DNA from: Cinnamomum chago
Taxonomy: Eukaryota > Streptophyta > Magnoliopsida > Laurales > Lauraceae
Assembly (NCBI GenBank): GCA_038049695.1
Contig: CP142452.1
Span: 54,146,501 to 54,210,500 of the forward strand
Length of the DNA stretch: 64,000 bases
Direction of reading: 5' to 3'
Shown here: positions 46,875-58,129 of the stretch, piece after piece
How positions within the stretch are numbered: the first letter of the stretch is position 1
How the letters are laid out: each line of letters opens with the position of its first letter
Notes under the pieces: model-generated
Databases searched by the model: none
What the model was told of the DNA's origin: nothing
The model's input: only the letters and a program-made list of their open reading frames with translations
Program-made: the position numbers and the translations under genes

Positions 46875-48790
46875 TGAAAGTCCTTGGGATCCTAACCCTA
46901 GAGGGGGGGGGGGGGGGGTGAATAGGGTGTGCTACAAGTATGACCAATTTAGACCAATTTTAAATTCTTTAAAACAAACTAGTCAAATGTGATGATTTAG
47001 TCAAACAATATGCGGAAGCTAAACAAAAACAATCACCACATAGCAAGCACCACAACACAATATTTATAGTGGTTCGGCCAACGTGCCTACATCCACTACC
47101 GGCTTGTGCATCCAACACCCCACCGGATTTCCACTATGTATGCTTTTTACTAGGCTAAGCAATAACCCTTACAATGTTGATTTTCTAGGCTAAACAACAA
47201 CCTCTCAATGTGCTTTTATAGGCTTAGCAATAACCTTTACAAGATGCTTTTCAAGGCTAAGCAATAACCTTTACACAATGCTTTTCTTAGGCTAAGCAAT
47301 AACCTTACAAGATAAAGATTTCTCTAAGAAAGTGTCTTCTCAAAAGATCACTCTAAGAGATTACAATTTAAGCTCAAATTAATTTGCCTCTAAATAGGCG
47401 GATATGAAAATGAAAAAACAACTCACACAAACACTATATGAATGCAAAGATGTATGCTCATGATGTGTGTGTGTGATGACTTCAATCAAGTTTAAAAAGA
47501 AGGCTTATTCAAATGTATGCTCAAAGCATTTCAAAGTTTAAGACATATAAAAGACTTGATTGAAGTTTAATGCAAATCACATGTATGTTTAATAACTTAT
47601 TAATGATATGAAAATCAAAGAATCACAAGTTGTATGAAAATGACTAACTTAGAACATGTGATGCATGTGCAATGTTGTTTTAAAAAACAAATAGATTTAA
47701 CTAAAGTTCAAATGAAAGAAAACAACAAATTAGGTTTCAACCAAGACAAAGAATCATGCATTAAAGGAAATCAAAGACTTTGGCTAAGCATGATTAAGTA
47801 AGGTTTAAAAACAACTTGGATTGAAACCAAGGTGAAGAATCCAATCTTAATTAGATCAAAGATTAGGAGAAGAATGGATTCAACACATCATAGTTATCAT
47901 GTACAAAACCATTTACCAATAGCTTAAACAAAACATGAAAACCATGATTAACAAAGGTAGAGCTTACTTGGTGGTTTAACTCATTGATCCAAGCTTTAGC
48001 TCTCCTAATGACCTTCTAGCCTTTCCAACTTCATCCCCTTTCAATGGCTCCAAAATGGTCTCAAAAGTTCATGTATCAAGCCTTGAAAAAGGTTGGAAAA
48101 GAATGGACTTTATAGCCAAAAAGTGTCCAACGGCTAGTCCTCGGTCGACCGGCAAAGGGGTCTCGGTCGACCGAGAAAGCACAACGGTCATAAAAGTTAC
48201 CGTTGGGGCTTCAGGGCTCAGTCACCCTGCAGTGTCCTCGGTCGACCGAGACACAGGTCTCGGTCGACCGGCGACACTGCCGGGCGAGTCCCTGGGGCCA
48301 AAAATCCAACTTTTTTCCATTTCAAAGTATTTTTTTGAGGGATCTTTGGGCCACTCAATCAAGCTTAAATAACATGTTTTAAGACATTCTAAGATGTTTA
48401 AAAACATGAAAAACACAAAGCCTAAAAAGATTTGAAAACTTTAAAATCATAGACTAGCTTGATTTGTAAAAACTCTTTTCAAGTGAAATTGCATACACAA
48501 ATGATTCTTTTTGTGATGAATGTATGCAAAGCTCAAACCTAAATTCACAAGATGATTTTCCAAATATAATGCACAAGGAATTAGGTTTTCAAAAGAGTTT
48601 GGGTTCTAAAACCAATGCATCCAAGATTAGAGCCAAAACATGCATAAAACAAATACTTTTCCAAAACTTAAAAGCTATGCATGTATAAATCAAGATTTCA
48701 AGGTTTTCTAAAACAATGCAAGTGTGTGTGAATCAAATGATGCTAAAGTGCAAATGCATCCATCAAATTGTAAATACAAAATCCCTAACA
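46875..48790 (-). mobile_element. Minus-strand Sirevirus-type solo LTR
   Basis: The plus strand reads TGAAAGTCCTTGGGATCC...ATCCCTAACA, 1916 bp, flanked by GATCA duplications (46870-46874 and 48791-48795). No primer site or interior is attached, so it is a solo LTR nested in the GC-ended LTR. A homopolymer of about 18 G follows CTAGAG near 46903. Five repeats related to GGTTATTGCTTAGCC lie at about 47145-47310 in reverse orientation. Promoter elements are at 48108-48270. Confidence 0.95.
48108..48270 (-). promoter_or_regulatory. Solo LTR promoter: four GTCGAC dyads plus TATA box
   Basis: CGGTCGACCG occurs at 48142-48151, 48164-48173, 48239-48248 and 48261-48270. The second lies in a 16-bp perfect palindrome, TCTCGGTCGACCGAGA (48161-48176). 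An AACGGT/ACCGTT inverted repeat lies between the pairs. On the minus strand TATAAAG is at 48114-48108, downstream of the cluster. Confidence 0.7.
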
Positions 48791-49412
48791 GATCATGCAA
48801 GGTGAGGAAGATGGAAAGGAAAGAGGGATTTTCCAGCCCTAGGTCAAGAGAGTTGCAGGAATTTGAGGGAAATGAATGAAAAGAGAGGGAGAGGGGGATT
48901 AAGTGAAGACAATGGGCCCCAATTAACATGAACCTTGAAGTGACCAAAACACGATCTTGTGGGCCTCGGATGACTTCGACGAAGAAGGATAAAACGATCC
49001 TCGAAATATCTAGTTTCCAAAAAGTATATTTTTGAAATGGTTTTGAGATCTCAAAAATTGTGTCCAGATTTGTGCATAAAAGACAATTTTACCCTCTTTG
49101 GGCCAAAACATGGGTTTTTGGGCTTCAAACATGAATGGTCTTAAAACGAAAGTTGTAACACATAGAAGAATCATTCAAATGAAATCTAAATCACAATCAC
49201 ACGGAAACCGATACGTTCTCCCCAAGCTTACACGGGCACTCAGGCCTTCCTAAGTGTATCTGACTAATACTAAACGTTCTCAAAATTCCCAAAGCTATGT
49301 CCAAGACTAAAACTAATTATTTCTAACCCAACGACTACTAAACCCACTTAGAACTAAACACATACTAATCGTACACTAATCAAATTGGTCTGGGTCGGGG
49401 TCTAACAAGTCT

Positions 49413-52014
49413 TTTGCCTTGAAATCTGTTTGAAGGAATTCGGAGTTGAGATACCCATTTTAGATTATTTTGAGCTACTTTTCATTCTAAAATGGGTTTC
49501 GAACTATTCTCGGCTTAGGAAAACAGTATAGGGGATTCAGTGTTTGTAAATGTTGAAACCCATGCTTGGGGCAGCTTTTGTATGAATCCACAATATATGC
49601 AGTTCTAGGAAATTGTTGAGTCTACACTGTGTTTCATGCAGATCTCGGTCCAAAGTCTTCCTCTTGAAAAATCTAGGACAACTGTTTACTCTAAAAGCGG
49701 TTTCAGGTATCCTAGTCTAGTCTTTCGCCTTGAGATCCATTTGATGGGATTGTGGGTTGAGATACGCATTTTAGGATACTTCGAGATAATTTCGGTTTAA
49801 AACAGGTTTCGGGTGAATCTTTGCTTAGGAAAACACTTGTGGGAGCTTAGAGTTTTTAAAGGCTAAAAATCGTGCATCGATCGGTCTGTAGGCTACATTT
49901 GTACGAAACCACAATCTATGCGGGTCTAGGAAATAGTTGACTCTACGCTGACTTTCAGGCAACTCTTGGTCCAAAGACTCCCTATAAAAAAATCCGGGAT
50001 TACTTTTTTTTTTTCTGAAAAGAGGTTTCGGGTATCCTAGTCTAGTCTTTCACCTCGAAATCCGTTTGAAGGGATTCTAGGTTGAGATACGCATTTTAGG
50101 ATATTTCGAGCTATTTTTTGGTTTGAAATGTGCTTTGGGAAAATATTTGGTTAGGAAAACACTTGAGCGAGTTCGGTGTTGTCAAAGGCTAAAACGCGTG
50201 CTTCGGGTGGTTCATAGGCTACTTTTGTACGAAACCACAATCTATGTGGCTCTACAAAATTGTTGACAGTACACTGTGTTTCATGCAACTCTTGTTCTAA
50301 AGACTCGCTCTAGAAAAATCCGGGATCATTTTCTAATCTAAATGGGGTTTCGTGTATCCTAGCCTAGTCTTTCGCCTCGAAATCCGTTTGAAGGGATTCC
50401 AAGTTGAGATATGCATTTTAGGTTATTTCGAGAAACTTTTCGGTATAAAACGGGTTTCAGACGATTCTTGCCTTAGGACAACAGTACACGGGATTCAATG
50501 TTTTTAAAGGCTGAAAATGGTGCTTCTGGCGGCTTTTCTATTAATCCACAATCTAAGTGGTTTTGGGAAATTGTTGAGTCGACACTTTGTTTCATGCAAC
50601 TCTCGATCCAAAGTCTCCTCTAGAAAACTCTAGGTTAACTATTTATTATAAAAACGGTTTCAGGTATCCTAGTCTACTCCTTCGCGTCAAGATCGGTTTG
50701 ATGGGATTACGGGTAAAGATACACATTTTAGGATACTTCGAGATACTTTTCGGTTTAAAACGGGCTTCGAGCGAATCTTGGGTTGGGAAAACGCTTAAGG
50801 GAGTTCGGTGTTTTTAAAGGCTAAAACCTGTGCTTCGATCGGTTTTTAGGCTAATTTTGTACGAAACCACAATCTTTGCAGCCCGAGGAAATTGTTGACT
50901 CTACACAGTGTTTTACGCAACTCATGGTCCAAAGGCTCCCTCTAGATAAATCTAGGATCAGTGTTGTTAAAGGCTAAAACCCGTGCTTCGAGTGGTACGT
51001 TGGCTACTTTTTTTCGAAACCACAATCTATGGGCTCCAGGAAATTGTTGACAATACACTGTGTTTCATGCAACTCTAGTTCCAAACACTCCCGCTAGAAA
51101 AATCCGGGATCATTTTCTACTCTAAAAGGGGTTTCGGGTATCCTAGACTAGTCTTTTGCCCCGAAATCTATTTGAAGGGATTTGGGGTTGAGTTACACAT
51201 TTTAGATTATTTCGAGCTACTTTTCAGTTTAAAATGGGTTTCGGACGATTCTTGGTTTAGGAAAACAGTACAGGGTATTCAGTGTTTGTAAATGCTGAAA
51301 CCCGTGCTTCTAGCGGCTTTTGTATAAATCCACAATATAAGTGGTTCTAGGAAATTGTTGAGTCTACATTGTGTTTCATGCAAATCTCGGTCCAAAGTCT
51401 TCCTCTTGAAAAATCTAGGACAACTGTTTACTCCAAAAGTGGTTTCAGGTATCCTAGTCTAGTCTTTCGCCTCAAGATCCATTTGATGGGATAGTGGGTT
51501 GAGATACGCATTTTAGGATACTTCGAGATAATTTCGGTTTAAAACAAGCTTCGGGTGAATCTTTGCTTAGGAAAACACTTGAGGGAGCTTGGTGTTTTTA
51601 AATGCTAAAACTCGTGCATCAATCAGTTTGTAGGCTACTTTTGTCGAAACCACAATTTATGCGGCTCTAGGAAATAGTTGACTACGCTATCTTTCAGGCA
51701 ACTCTCGGTCCAAAGATTCCCCGTACAAAAATATGGGATCTCATTTTTCTCTGAAAAGAGGTTTCGGGTTTCCTAGTCTAGTCTTTCGTCTCGAAGTACG
51801 TTTGAAGGGATTCTGGGTTGAGATATGCATTTTATGATATTTTGATAAACTTTTCGGTGTAAAACTTGCTTTGGGCAAATATTTGGTTAGGAAAACACTT
51901 GAGTGAGTTCGGTGTTGTTAAAGGCTAAAACTCGTGCTTCAGGCGGTTTGTAGGCTACTTTAGTGTGAAACCACAATCTATTAGCTCTAGGAAATTGTTG
52001 ACAATACACTGTGT
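49413..52014. repeat. Satellite array 4
   Basis: Satellite continuing in register with array 3. It includes a shortened monomer near 50880-51000, in which CTCTAGATAAATCTAGGATC jumps to GTGTTGTTAAAGGC; a very similar junction exists near 41790-41820. The array ends with TGTGT (52010-52014), the target duplication of the next element. Confidence 0.95.
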
Positions 52015-52981
52015 TGAAAATCCGGGACCCGAACCCTAGAGGGGGGGGGGGTCGGTGAATTGGGTGAGCTTGAAATTAGTGACCAATTATGATCAATTTT
52101 AATTTCTTCAAATTAAATTAGCCACTAGTGATGATTATCAAACTAAATGTGAAAGCTCACAATGATTTATAGTGGTTCGGCCTCAATGCCTACATCAGCT
52201 ATCGCCTTGTGCTCCTACACCCCACCGGATTTCCACTATCTATGCTTTTTAATAGGCTAAGCAATAACTTTTACATTATGCTTTCCAAGGCTAATCAACA
52301 ACCTCTTACACTATGCTCTTCTTAGGCTAAGCAATAACCTTTGCAACCAAAAGGTTGGTTATCTCTCTAAGTAGTATCTAGAATACACTTGATGGAGATA
52401 CAATTTTAGGTCAATACAGTGCCCCTTAATTAGGCGGATATGAAAGTGAAAATCTAATTCACACACACACACACACACATGTTAGGGATTTTGTAATTTG
52501 CAATTTGGTGGATGCATTTGCACTTTAGCATCATTTGAATTATCACACTTGCATTGTTTTAAGAAACCTTGAAATCTAGTTTTATACATGCATAGCTTTT
52601 AAGATTTGGAAAAGCTCTTGTTTTATGCATGTTTTGGTTTTAAACTTGGATGCATTAGTTTTGAAACCCAAACTCTTTTGAAAACCTAATTCCTTGTGCA
52701 TTACATTTGGAAAATCATGTTAGGTATTTAGGTTTGAGCTTTGCATACTTTCATCTCTTCAAAATCAGATTTGTATGCATTGTTTTTGAAAAAGGAGTTT
52801 CAAGAAATCAAGCTAGCCTTTGGTTTTAATCTTTTGAATCTTTTAAGGCTTTGTGTTTTTCATGTTTTTATACATCTCTGAATGATTTAAAACATGTGAA
52901 AAAGCTTGATTTATATGGCCCAAAAAGATCCCCAAAGGAAACTTTCAAGAAACCCAAAAATGGGAAATTCTGGGCAGGGCT

Positions 52982-53148
52982 CGGTCAACCGGCCATGTAT
53001 GGCCGGTCAACCGGCAAAAACTGGACGGTCAACCGGGCTTCTGAAGCCAAACGGCTCTTTTTATGACCGTTGTGTTTGGCCGGTCAACCTGCCTGTCATG
53101 GCCGGTCAACCGGGGATATAGCCGTTGGGCTGTTTTTGGGATATAAAT
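52982..53148 (+). promoter_or_regulatory. Element B LTR promoter: five GGTCAACC motifs plus TATA box
   Basis: CGGTCAACCGG occurs at 52982-52992, 53004-53014 and 53026-53036; CCGGTCAACC at 53080-53089; CCGGTCAACCGG at 53102-53113. TATAAAT is at 53142-53148. The opposite strand of each motif reads GGTTGACC, which contains the WRKY W-box core TTGACC. The 3' LTR has the same set at 58632-58798. Confidence 0.7.
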
Positions 53149-53934
53149 GAGTTCTTTCCTTTGTCTTTGGTTGGAGATTTTGAAACCCTCTTTGAGGAGC
53201 TTTGAGAGAAGACAAAGGGGATGATCTAAGAGACATCAAGGGGTCATTAAGTGAAGCTTAAGCTTGGATCAACTAAGTTAAATCTCCAAGTAAGTTTTAC
53301 TTTTATTAATCATTTGTTATGTGCTTTATTTGAAACTTTGGAAAATGATTTCAAGCATGATAACAATGATGTGTTGAATCCTTTCTTCCCTCCATCTTTG
53401 ATATTCAAGATTGGATTCATCAATTTGATTTCAACCCAAGTTTTGTTTTAAACTTTCTTAATCATGCTTAGCCATAAATCTTTGATTTCTTTTATTGCAT
53501 GATTACTTCACTTGGTTGAAACTTCCCTTGTTGTTTTCATTCATTTTATCTTTAGTCAAATTAGTTTTTGAAAACAACATTGCACATGCATCACTTGATT
53601 AGGCTTAAACACTTTCATACAACTTGTGATCTTTAGATTTTCATATCATTCACAAGTGTGTAATTGTTCAAGTGATTTGCATAGAACTTCAATCATATCT
53701 TTTTGTGCCTTAAACTTTCAAATTGCATTAAGCATAAATTGATTGAGCTTACTTTTAAACTTGATTGAAGTTTTCACACACACACTTCATAAGCATACAT
53801 CTTTGCATTCATTGAGTGTTTGTGTGAGTTAGGATTTTCATTTTTATATCCGCCTATTTAGAGGCAATTTATTTGAGCTTAAATTGTAATCTCTTAGAGT
53901 GTTGAGTAAACACTTTCTTAGAGAAATATTGATT

Positions 53935-54105
53935 TGTAAAGGTTATTGCTTAGCCTAAGAAAAGCATTGTGTAAGGTTATTGCTTAGCCTAAGAAAAGCA
54001 TTTTGTAAAGGTTATTGCTTAGCCTCTAAAAGCACATTGAGAGGTTGTTGTTTAGCCTTGAAAAGCAACATTGTAAGGGTTATTGCTTAGCCTAGTAAAA
54101 AGCAT
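53935..54105 (+). repeat. Five-copy 33-36-bp repeat inside the LTR
   Basis: Each unit has the form TGTAAAGGTTATTGCTTAGC followed by CTAAGAAAAGCAT. The third to fifth copies vary (GAGAGGTTGTTGTTTAGCC). Equivalent arrays lie at about 20093-20226, 25813-25950 and 59585-59755 on the plus strand, and at about 33380-33470, 47145-47310, 52240-52350 and 63760-63930 on the minus strand. Confidence 0.85.
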
Positions 54106-54367
54106 AAATAGTGGAATCCGGTGGGGTGTTGGATACACAAGCCGGTAGTGGATGTAGGCACGTTGGCCGAACCACTATAAATATTGTGTTGTGGTGATTG
54201 CAATGTGGTGTTTGTTTTTGTATTAGCTTCCGCATATTGTATGACAATTCATCACATGTGACTAGTTTAGTTTGAGAAATTAAAATTGGTCTAAATTGGT
54301 CATAGTTGTAGCTCACCCTATTCACCCCCCCCCCCCTCTAGGGTTAGGATCCTCGTGGACTTTCAAT

Positions 54368-54379
54368 TGGTATCAGAGC
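54368..54379 (+). promoter_or_regulatory. Primer-binding site of element B
   Basis: TGGTATCAGAGC two bases after the LTR, complementary to initiator Met-tRNA. Confidence 0.95.
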
Positions 54380-54466
54380 CTCGTGCTCTATCCCTTAGGA
54401 TCAAGTGTTTGGAATTCTTGATTAGGTGTAAAAACCTAGAGTTAAAACCCTAGAGTTGTCCTTTAT

Positions 54467-56053
54467 ATGAAAATCATTAGAATGGACTCCACTATGCTAG
54501 ATCTTGTAGATTCTTCTAGACCCCTCATTCTTCCTTCTATTGGAGATTCCATCATTCAATTAAAAGAATCTCAAATTGAATTAAAAGAAGAAGAAATTAA
54601 AGAAAATGAAGAAGATCTTCAACAAGCCTTTGAGGAATTATATGAATTATCCTTAAAGACTGAAAAGAGAAACAAAAAGTTAAGAGAAGAATCTAAAAGA
54701 CTAAACAAAGAATTAGTCTCTTCAAAAGATGAGCTTAGAGAGAAAGAAGAAGTCATAAATTGTTTAGAATCTAAGTTCATGATCTCTTTAAATAATCTAT
54801 CTAACATTCAAGATGAACTAGGAGATTTAAAGATGGATTATGAAAATGTCAATAAGGAAAATTTAAATCTAAGAGATCAAATAAAAAGGCAAGACAAAGA
54901 CTTTAACAATCTTGAATCCAAATTGACTATCTCTAAGGAAAACTTATCCAATACTCAAGATGAATTAAATGAGATTAAGATAAATTGTGATGAGCTTAAA
55001 AATGAAAATTTAAACCTAAGAGATACAATTAAAAGACAAGATGAAAACATTAACTATTTAAAATCCAAGTTGACAATTTCAAATGAAAACTTGTCTAATG
55101 CACAAAGTAATGTAAAAACTTTAGAACTTGGATCTAATGTTGTTAATGAGCTTAAATCTAAGTTAAAACTTGCCTATGAAGAGCTAAACAATTTTAAGGG
55201 AATTGAAAATGAACTAACAAAAGTTAAACATGAAAATTCAACCCTTAAAACCAAAGTCACTCAACTTGAAAGCTATAAACAAAAGTATGAGTGCAAGTTT
55301 ACCCAAAGTGAAGAGAAACTTGAAAAATTATTCAAATTGGGTAAATCTCATGGAGATAGGACGGGTCTTGGATTTAATAGGAATATGTCATATGACCCTA
55401 AATTCACCAACACTTTTGTGAAAGGTGAGTTCTCATTCTCTAGCACTCACACTTCTTTGCCCATGTCTAAATGTAATTATTGTGGCATTGAAGGACATTT
55501 TATGTTTGAGTGCAAACTAAGAAAGAGAAGTCATGTGTCTAAACCCATCTTTGAACTCAAAAATGGAAAATCAAACTTGAAGGGTAAGACACTAAAAATC
55601 AAGGAAAACTCCAAAAAGACTAAACAAGTTAAATCCTTTAAAATGGAGTCTCCCAAGATAGATTCTAAAAGGCTTAAACAAGTTAAACCAATAATCAAAG
55701 AATCTATTAACAAAAAGCTTCTCAACATATCTCCCTTATATCAACCCATGAAAGAACTTTTGAATAAAGTTGCTAAGTTAAATTTAAAATTCAAAAGTCA
55801 AGTAAAGGGAGAAAATAAGAAGAAAAGAAAAATGAATCAATCCCCTAAGAAGAAAACTCACCAACATCAAAAGACTAATCACCAATCTAAGCTAAATTTA
55901 GTGAAATCTAAATATCTTGGTGATAAGTTGAAATTGAAAATTTATCAAGTTAAATCTCCTTTAGTTGGTGAGAATTCCAAAATAAACCTCAAAGTTCAAC
56001 CCTCCCAAGACCTTAGGTGGATTCCTAAAGTCATCTACTTAGACAAACCTTAG
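54467..56053 (+). CDS. gag: Gag-like nucleocapsid protein, intact, UBN2 domain absent
   Basis: This 528-residue ORF begins MKIIRMDSTMLDLVDS about 90 bp after the primer site. An alternative start at Met6 is possible. Residues 30-280 are strongly charged coiled coil, with two full copies (101-149, 150-198) and one partial copy of a 49-residue repeat. KLGKSHGDRTGLGF follows near 292-303, then a CCHC zinc knuckle at Cys336, Cys339, His344 and Cys349. The tail is very Lys-rich, and the protein ends LRWIPKVIYLDKP. It matches the distal half of Sirevirus gag, as in the pseudogene at 9716-11744 (YEYSFTHGEENFERLFKMGK and TGLGF), but lacks the UBN2 N-terminal domain and stops just before where protease would begin. 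The likely role is RNA binding and co-packaging into particles built by an autonomous partner. It is the only undamaged long gene in the window. Confidence 0.9.
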   Translation: MKIIRMDSTMLDLVDSSRPLILPSIGDSIIQLKESQIELKEEEIKENEEDLQQAFEELYELSLKTEKRNKKLREESKRLNKELVSSKDELREKEEVINCLESKFMISLNNLSNIQDELGDLKMDYENVNKENLNLRDQIKRQDKDFNNLESKLTISKENLSNTQDELNEIKINCDELKNENLNLRDTIKRQDENINYLKSKLTISNENLSNAQSNVKTLELGSNVVNELKSKLKLAYEELNNFKGIENELTKVKHENSTLKTKVTQLESYKQKYECKFTQSEEKLEKLFKLGKSHGDRTGLGFNRNMSYDPKFTNTFVKGEFSFSSTHTSLPMSKCNYCGIEGHFMFECKLRKRSHVSKPIFELKNGKSNLKGKTLKIKENSKKTKQVKSFKMESPKIDSKRLKQVKPIIKESINKKLLNISPLYQPMKELLNKVAKLNLKFKSQVKGENKKKRKMNQSPKKKTHQHQKTNHQSKLNLVKSKYLGDKLKLKIYQVKSPLVGENSKINLKVQPSQDLRWIPKVIYLDKP

Positions 56054-58117
56054 GGTCTTGGACCTTCATTGACCAACCTATTCTTTGTAAGTTAAATCTC
56101 TTTGTTGGTCATGTTGCATTTGCATTTTGTTTCTTTTAGTTACATTTATTAAAATGCATTGCTTCTTTATGATCAATTGATTTTGTTTTCATGCACCATT
56201 CTAAGTTACACTTCATGGTTTTCAAAATCATTTGATTATAATCTCATCATGTTTGATTTGCTTTTTGCACACATTTAGTTTTATGTATTGCATTGCATTT
56301 CTATACATGATTAAATTGTTTGTGACTTTAAAAGCTTTCATAGCTAATTTAGTCATGATCAATTGTTGTTTGTCATTTGCATCTTTGCTTATTTAGTCAT
56401 TCTTTTTATATGCAAATGTCAATTGGTTCCATGTATGGTTGTGATCTTAGTTATATTTGTAGAAACCGTACTAGAACCCAAATCCATCCTCTATGCCTTA
56501 TAGTCATTTCTTTTTGGATGGTTATGATGTTGATTCATGTATATTCTCTAAGTGATATCATCCTTAGACATGTTTCAACTTCATAGTAGTGCTCTTGGTC
56601 ATATGAACCTCTTTGAAATCCATTCCTTTTTCATAGTTATATCTCTTGTTTGATGGATATCTTAGTGTTGAATTCATATGATCTAGACACTTAAGAAATT
56701 GCATGCTTTGTCTAGTCATATCTTTTGCATTGCAATTTCTCTTATTCATCACTTTGCTCTATAGTCATATCCTTAAAAGTGATGAATATGCATTAATGAT
56801 GCTTGATGGAAGTTTGTCACATCCTTGCTTTTATTCATGTTATCATATTCAATTGGTTTCATTTGGTATAACTTTCCATTGATTTCATATCCAATTGATA
56901 TCTTATCTTGTGTATGTGATAGACCTTGTGTACATTGGATTGAACTTGATAGTAATATATTTTTTCCATGTCACACACCATTAGCATCATAATGTTCATG
57001 TTGCCACCTCTCTTGCTCTTATAGGTATATCTCATGACCACCATATTTATGTATTCATAATCTTGGTTGGTTATTAGTTGAGGTTGGCTTCATGCTTGAA
57101 ATTCATTTCACTCATTCTTGCACATTAATAGTAACATTTATTGTTCGAATGAAATGATTTCAAAACTTTACATAGCATATGCTTTCCATAGTTAAATTAT
57201 TTAATGCTATGTTTAGTAAACCCCATTGCATCATGGATAGCTCCAATTTGGATTTTTTCCTAATAGTTATACTTTTAAATCCATTTTAGAGTGATTGAGT
57301 TTATAGTCACATCCTTTAATCTCAATTGATATGTTTATTTCAATTGGTATCCATGATCGTTTCTCTCATTAGACCTAGCTCTCTTTTGGTAATTTGATCA
57401 TATGAGCTTTATAGTTAAATGAATCTAATCCTTTCCTTGAAGTTAACCCTCACTTGGTTAAACCATCTACTTCTTGAATCTAATAGTTATATCTTGTCAA
57501 AAGCTTGACAAAAGAAGAGAATGGATTGAGGGGGAGTGTAAACCTTCATAGGAAGAATTAGTTTTGATCAAATTCACCCTTGGAATGCTAATGAGCCCTT
57601 AGAGTTAACTTACATACATGATAGCCTGTTATGTATTTCATTTTCGATTACATTTGTTAACAGGTGCTACTAAAGGTATTCTTCTTGTCTCATGTGTGTA
57701 GGTACCTTTGCAATTTAATGTCAAAGGGGGAGAGAGAGTTCAAGTGTGACTCAAAGATCTCCTACTCTTCAAAGGGGGAGAGAGTTCGAGAGTTCAAGTA
57801 CTCGAAGATCTCCTATCCATCAAAGGGGGAGAAAGCCTTCAAGTTCTCAAGAGGAAGAGAGAGGCATGGTCAAAGGGGGAGAGCAAATAGAAGAAAGAAA
57901 GCTTGGAGCTAAAGAAGATGCTTGGCTAAAGAGATGAAGATGAAAAGAAAGCTTGAAGAATGATCAAGCTCCAAGCATCAAGAAGATTGAAGAAAAGAGC
58001 CCAAGAGCCCAAGCTAAGAGAAGAAGCATCCAAGAAGATTTCAAGACTTGTCCAGCTTAGGGGGAGCTGAAGACTAAGTGTGAAATGTCAATGGTGAGTG
58101 TGTTGCCATCAAATTGC
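56054..58117 (+). other. Non-coding 3' internal region of element B with repeated polypurine motifs
   Basis: About 2 kb, AT-rich, with no pol motif in any frame. From 57525 to 58117 there are at least six PPT-like purine runs: GAGGGGGAGTG near 57528, and CAAAGGGGGAGAG-type runs near 57725, 57771, 57821 and 57870, plus TAGGGGGAGCTG near 58059. The frames 57664-57912 and 57746-57937 are composition artefacts of these runs. Confidence 0.8.
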
Positions 58118-58129
58118 AAAGGGGGAGAT
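58118..58129 (+). promoter_or_regulatory. Polypurine tract of element B
   Basis: AAAGGGGGAGAT directly precedes the 3' LTR start TGTTAGGG. Confidence 0.92.

Larger units (their letters stand above)
42959..49407. mobile_element. GC-ended solo LTR with two nested LTR insertions
   Basis: The ends are TGTCGCGACCCCGG and GGGTCGGGGTCTAACA, flanked by AGTCT duplications (42954-42958 and 49408-49412) in the satellite. Subtracting the nested LTRs (about 44346-46038 and 46875-48790) leaves about 2.8 kb without any retrotransposon domain, which fits a solo LTR. It is the same family as 1-3669. TCGCTCGAGCG-type palindromes lie at about 46110-46270. Assignment to Del/Tekay Gypsy LTRs rests on the end sequence and length only. 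Confidence 0.8.
52480..54365 (+). mobile_element. Element B 5' LTR
   Basis: 1886 bp from TGTTAGGGATTTTG to CCTCGTGGACTTTCA. It contains five GGTCAACC motifs and a TATA box (52982-53148), and five 33-36-bp repeats with GGTTATTGCTTAGCC (about 53935-54105). It also has GATGTAGGCA...GGCCGAACCACTATAAA (54151-54181) and a 12-13-base C run before CTCTAGGGTTAGGATCC. Confidence 0.95.

Noticed and set aside
54092-54325. Minus-strand frame repeated at 59742-59975
   Set aside because: It lies wholly in LTR sequence antisense to the conserved GTAGGCA motif; no protein resemblance.
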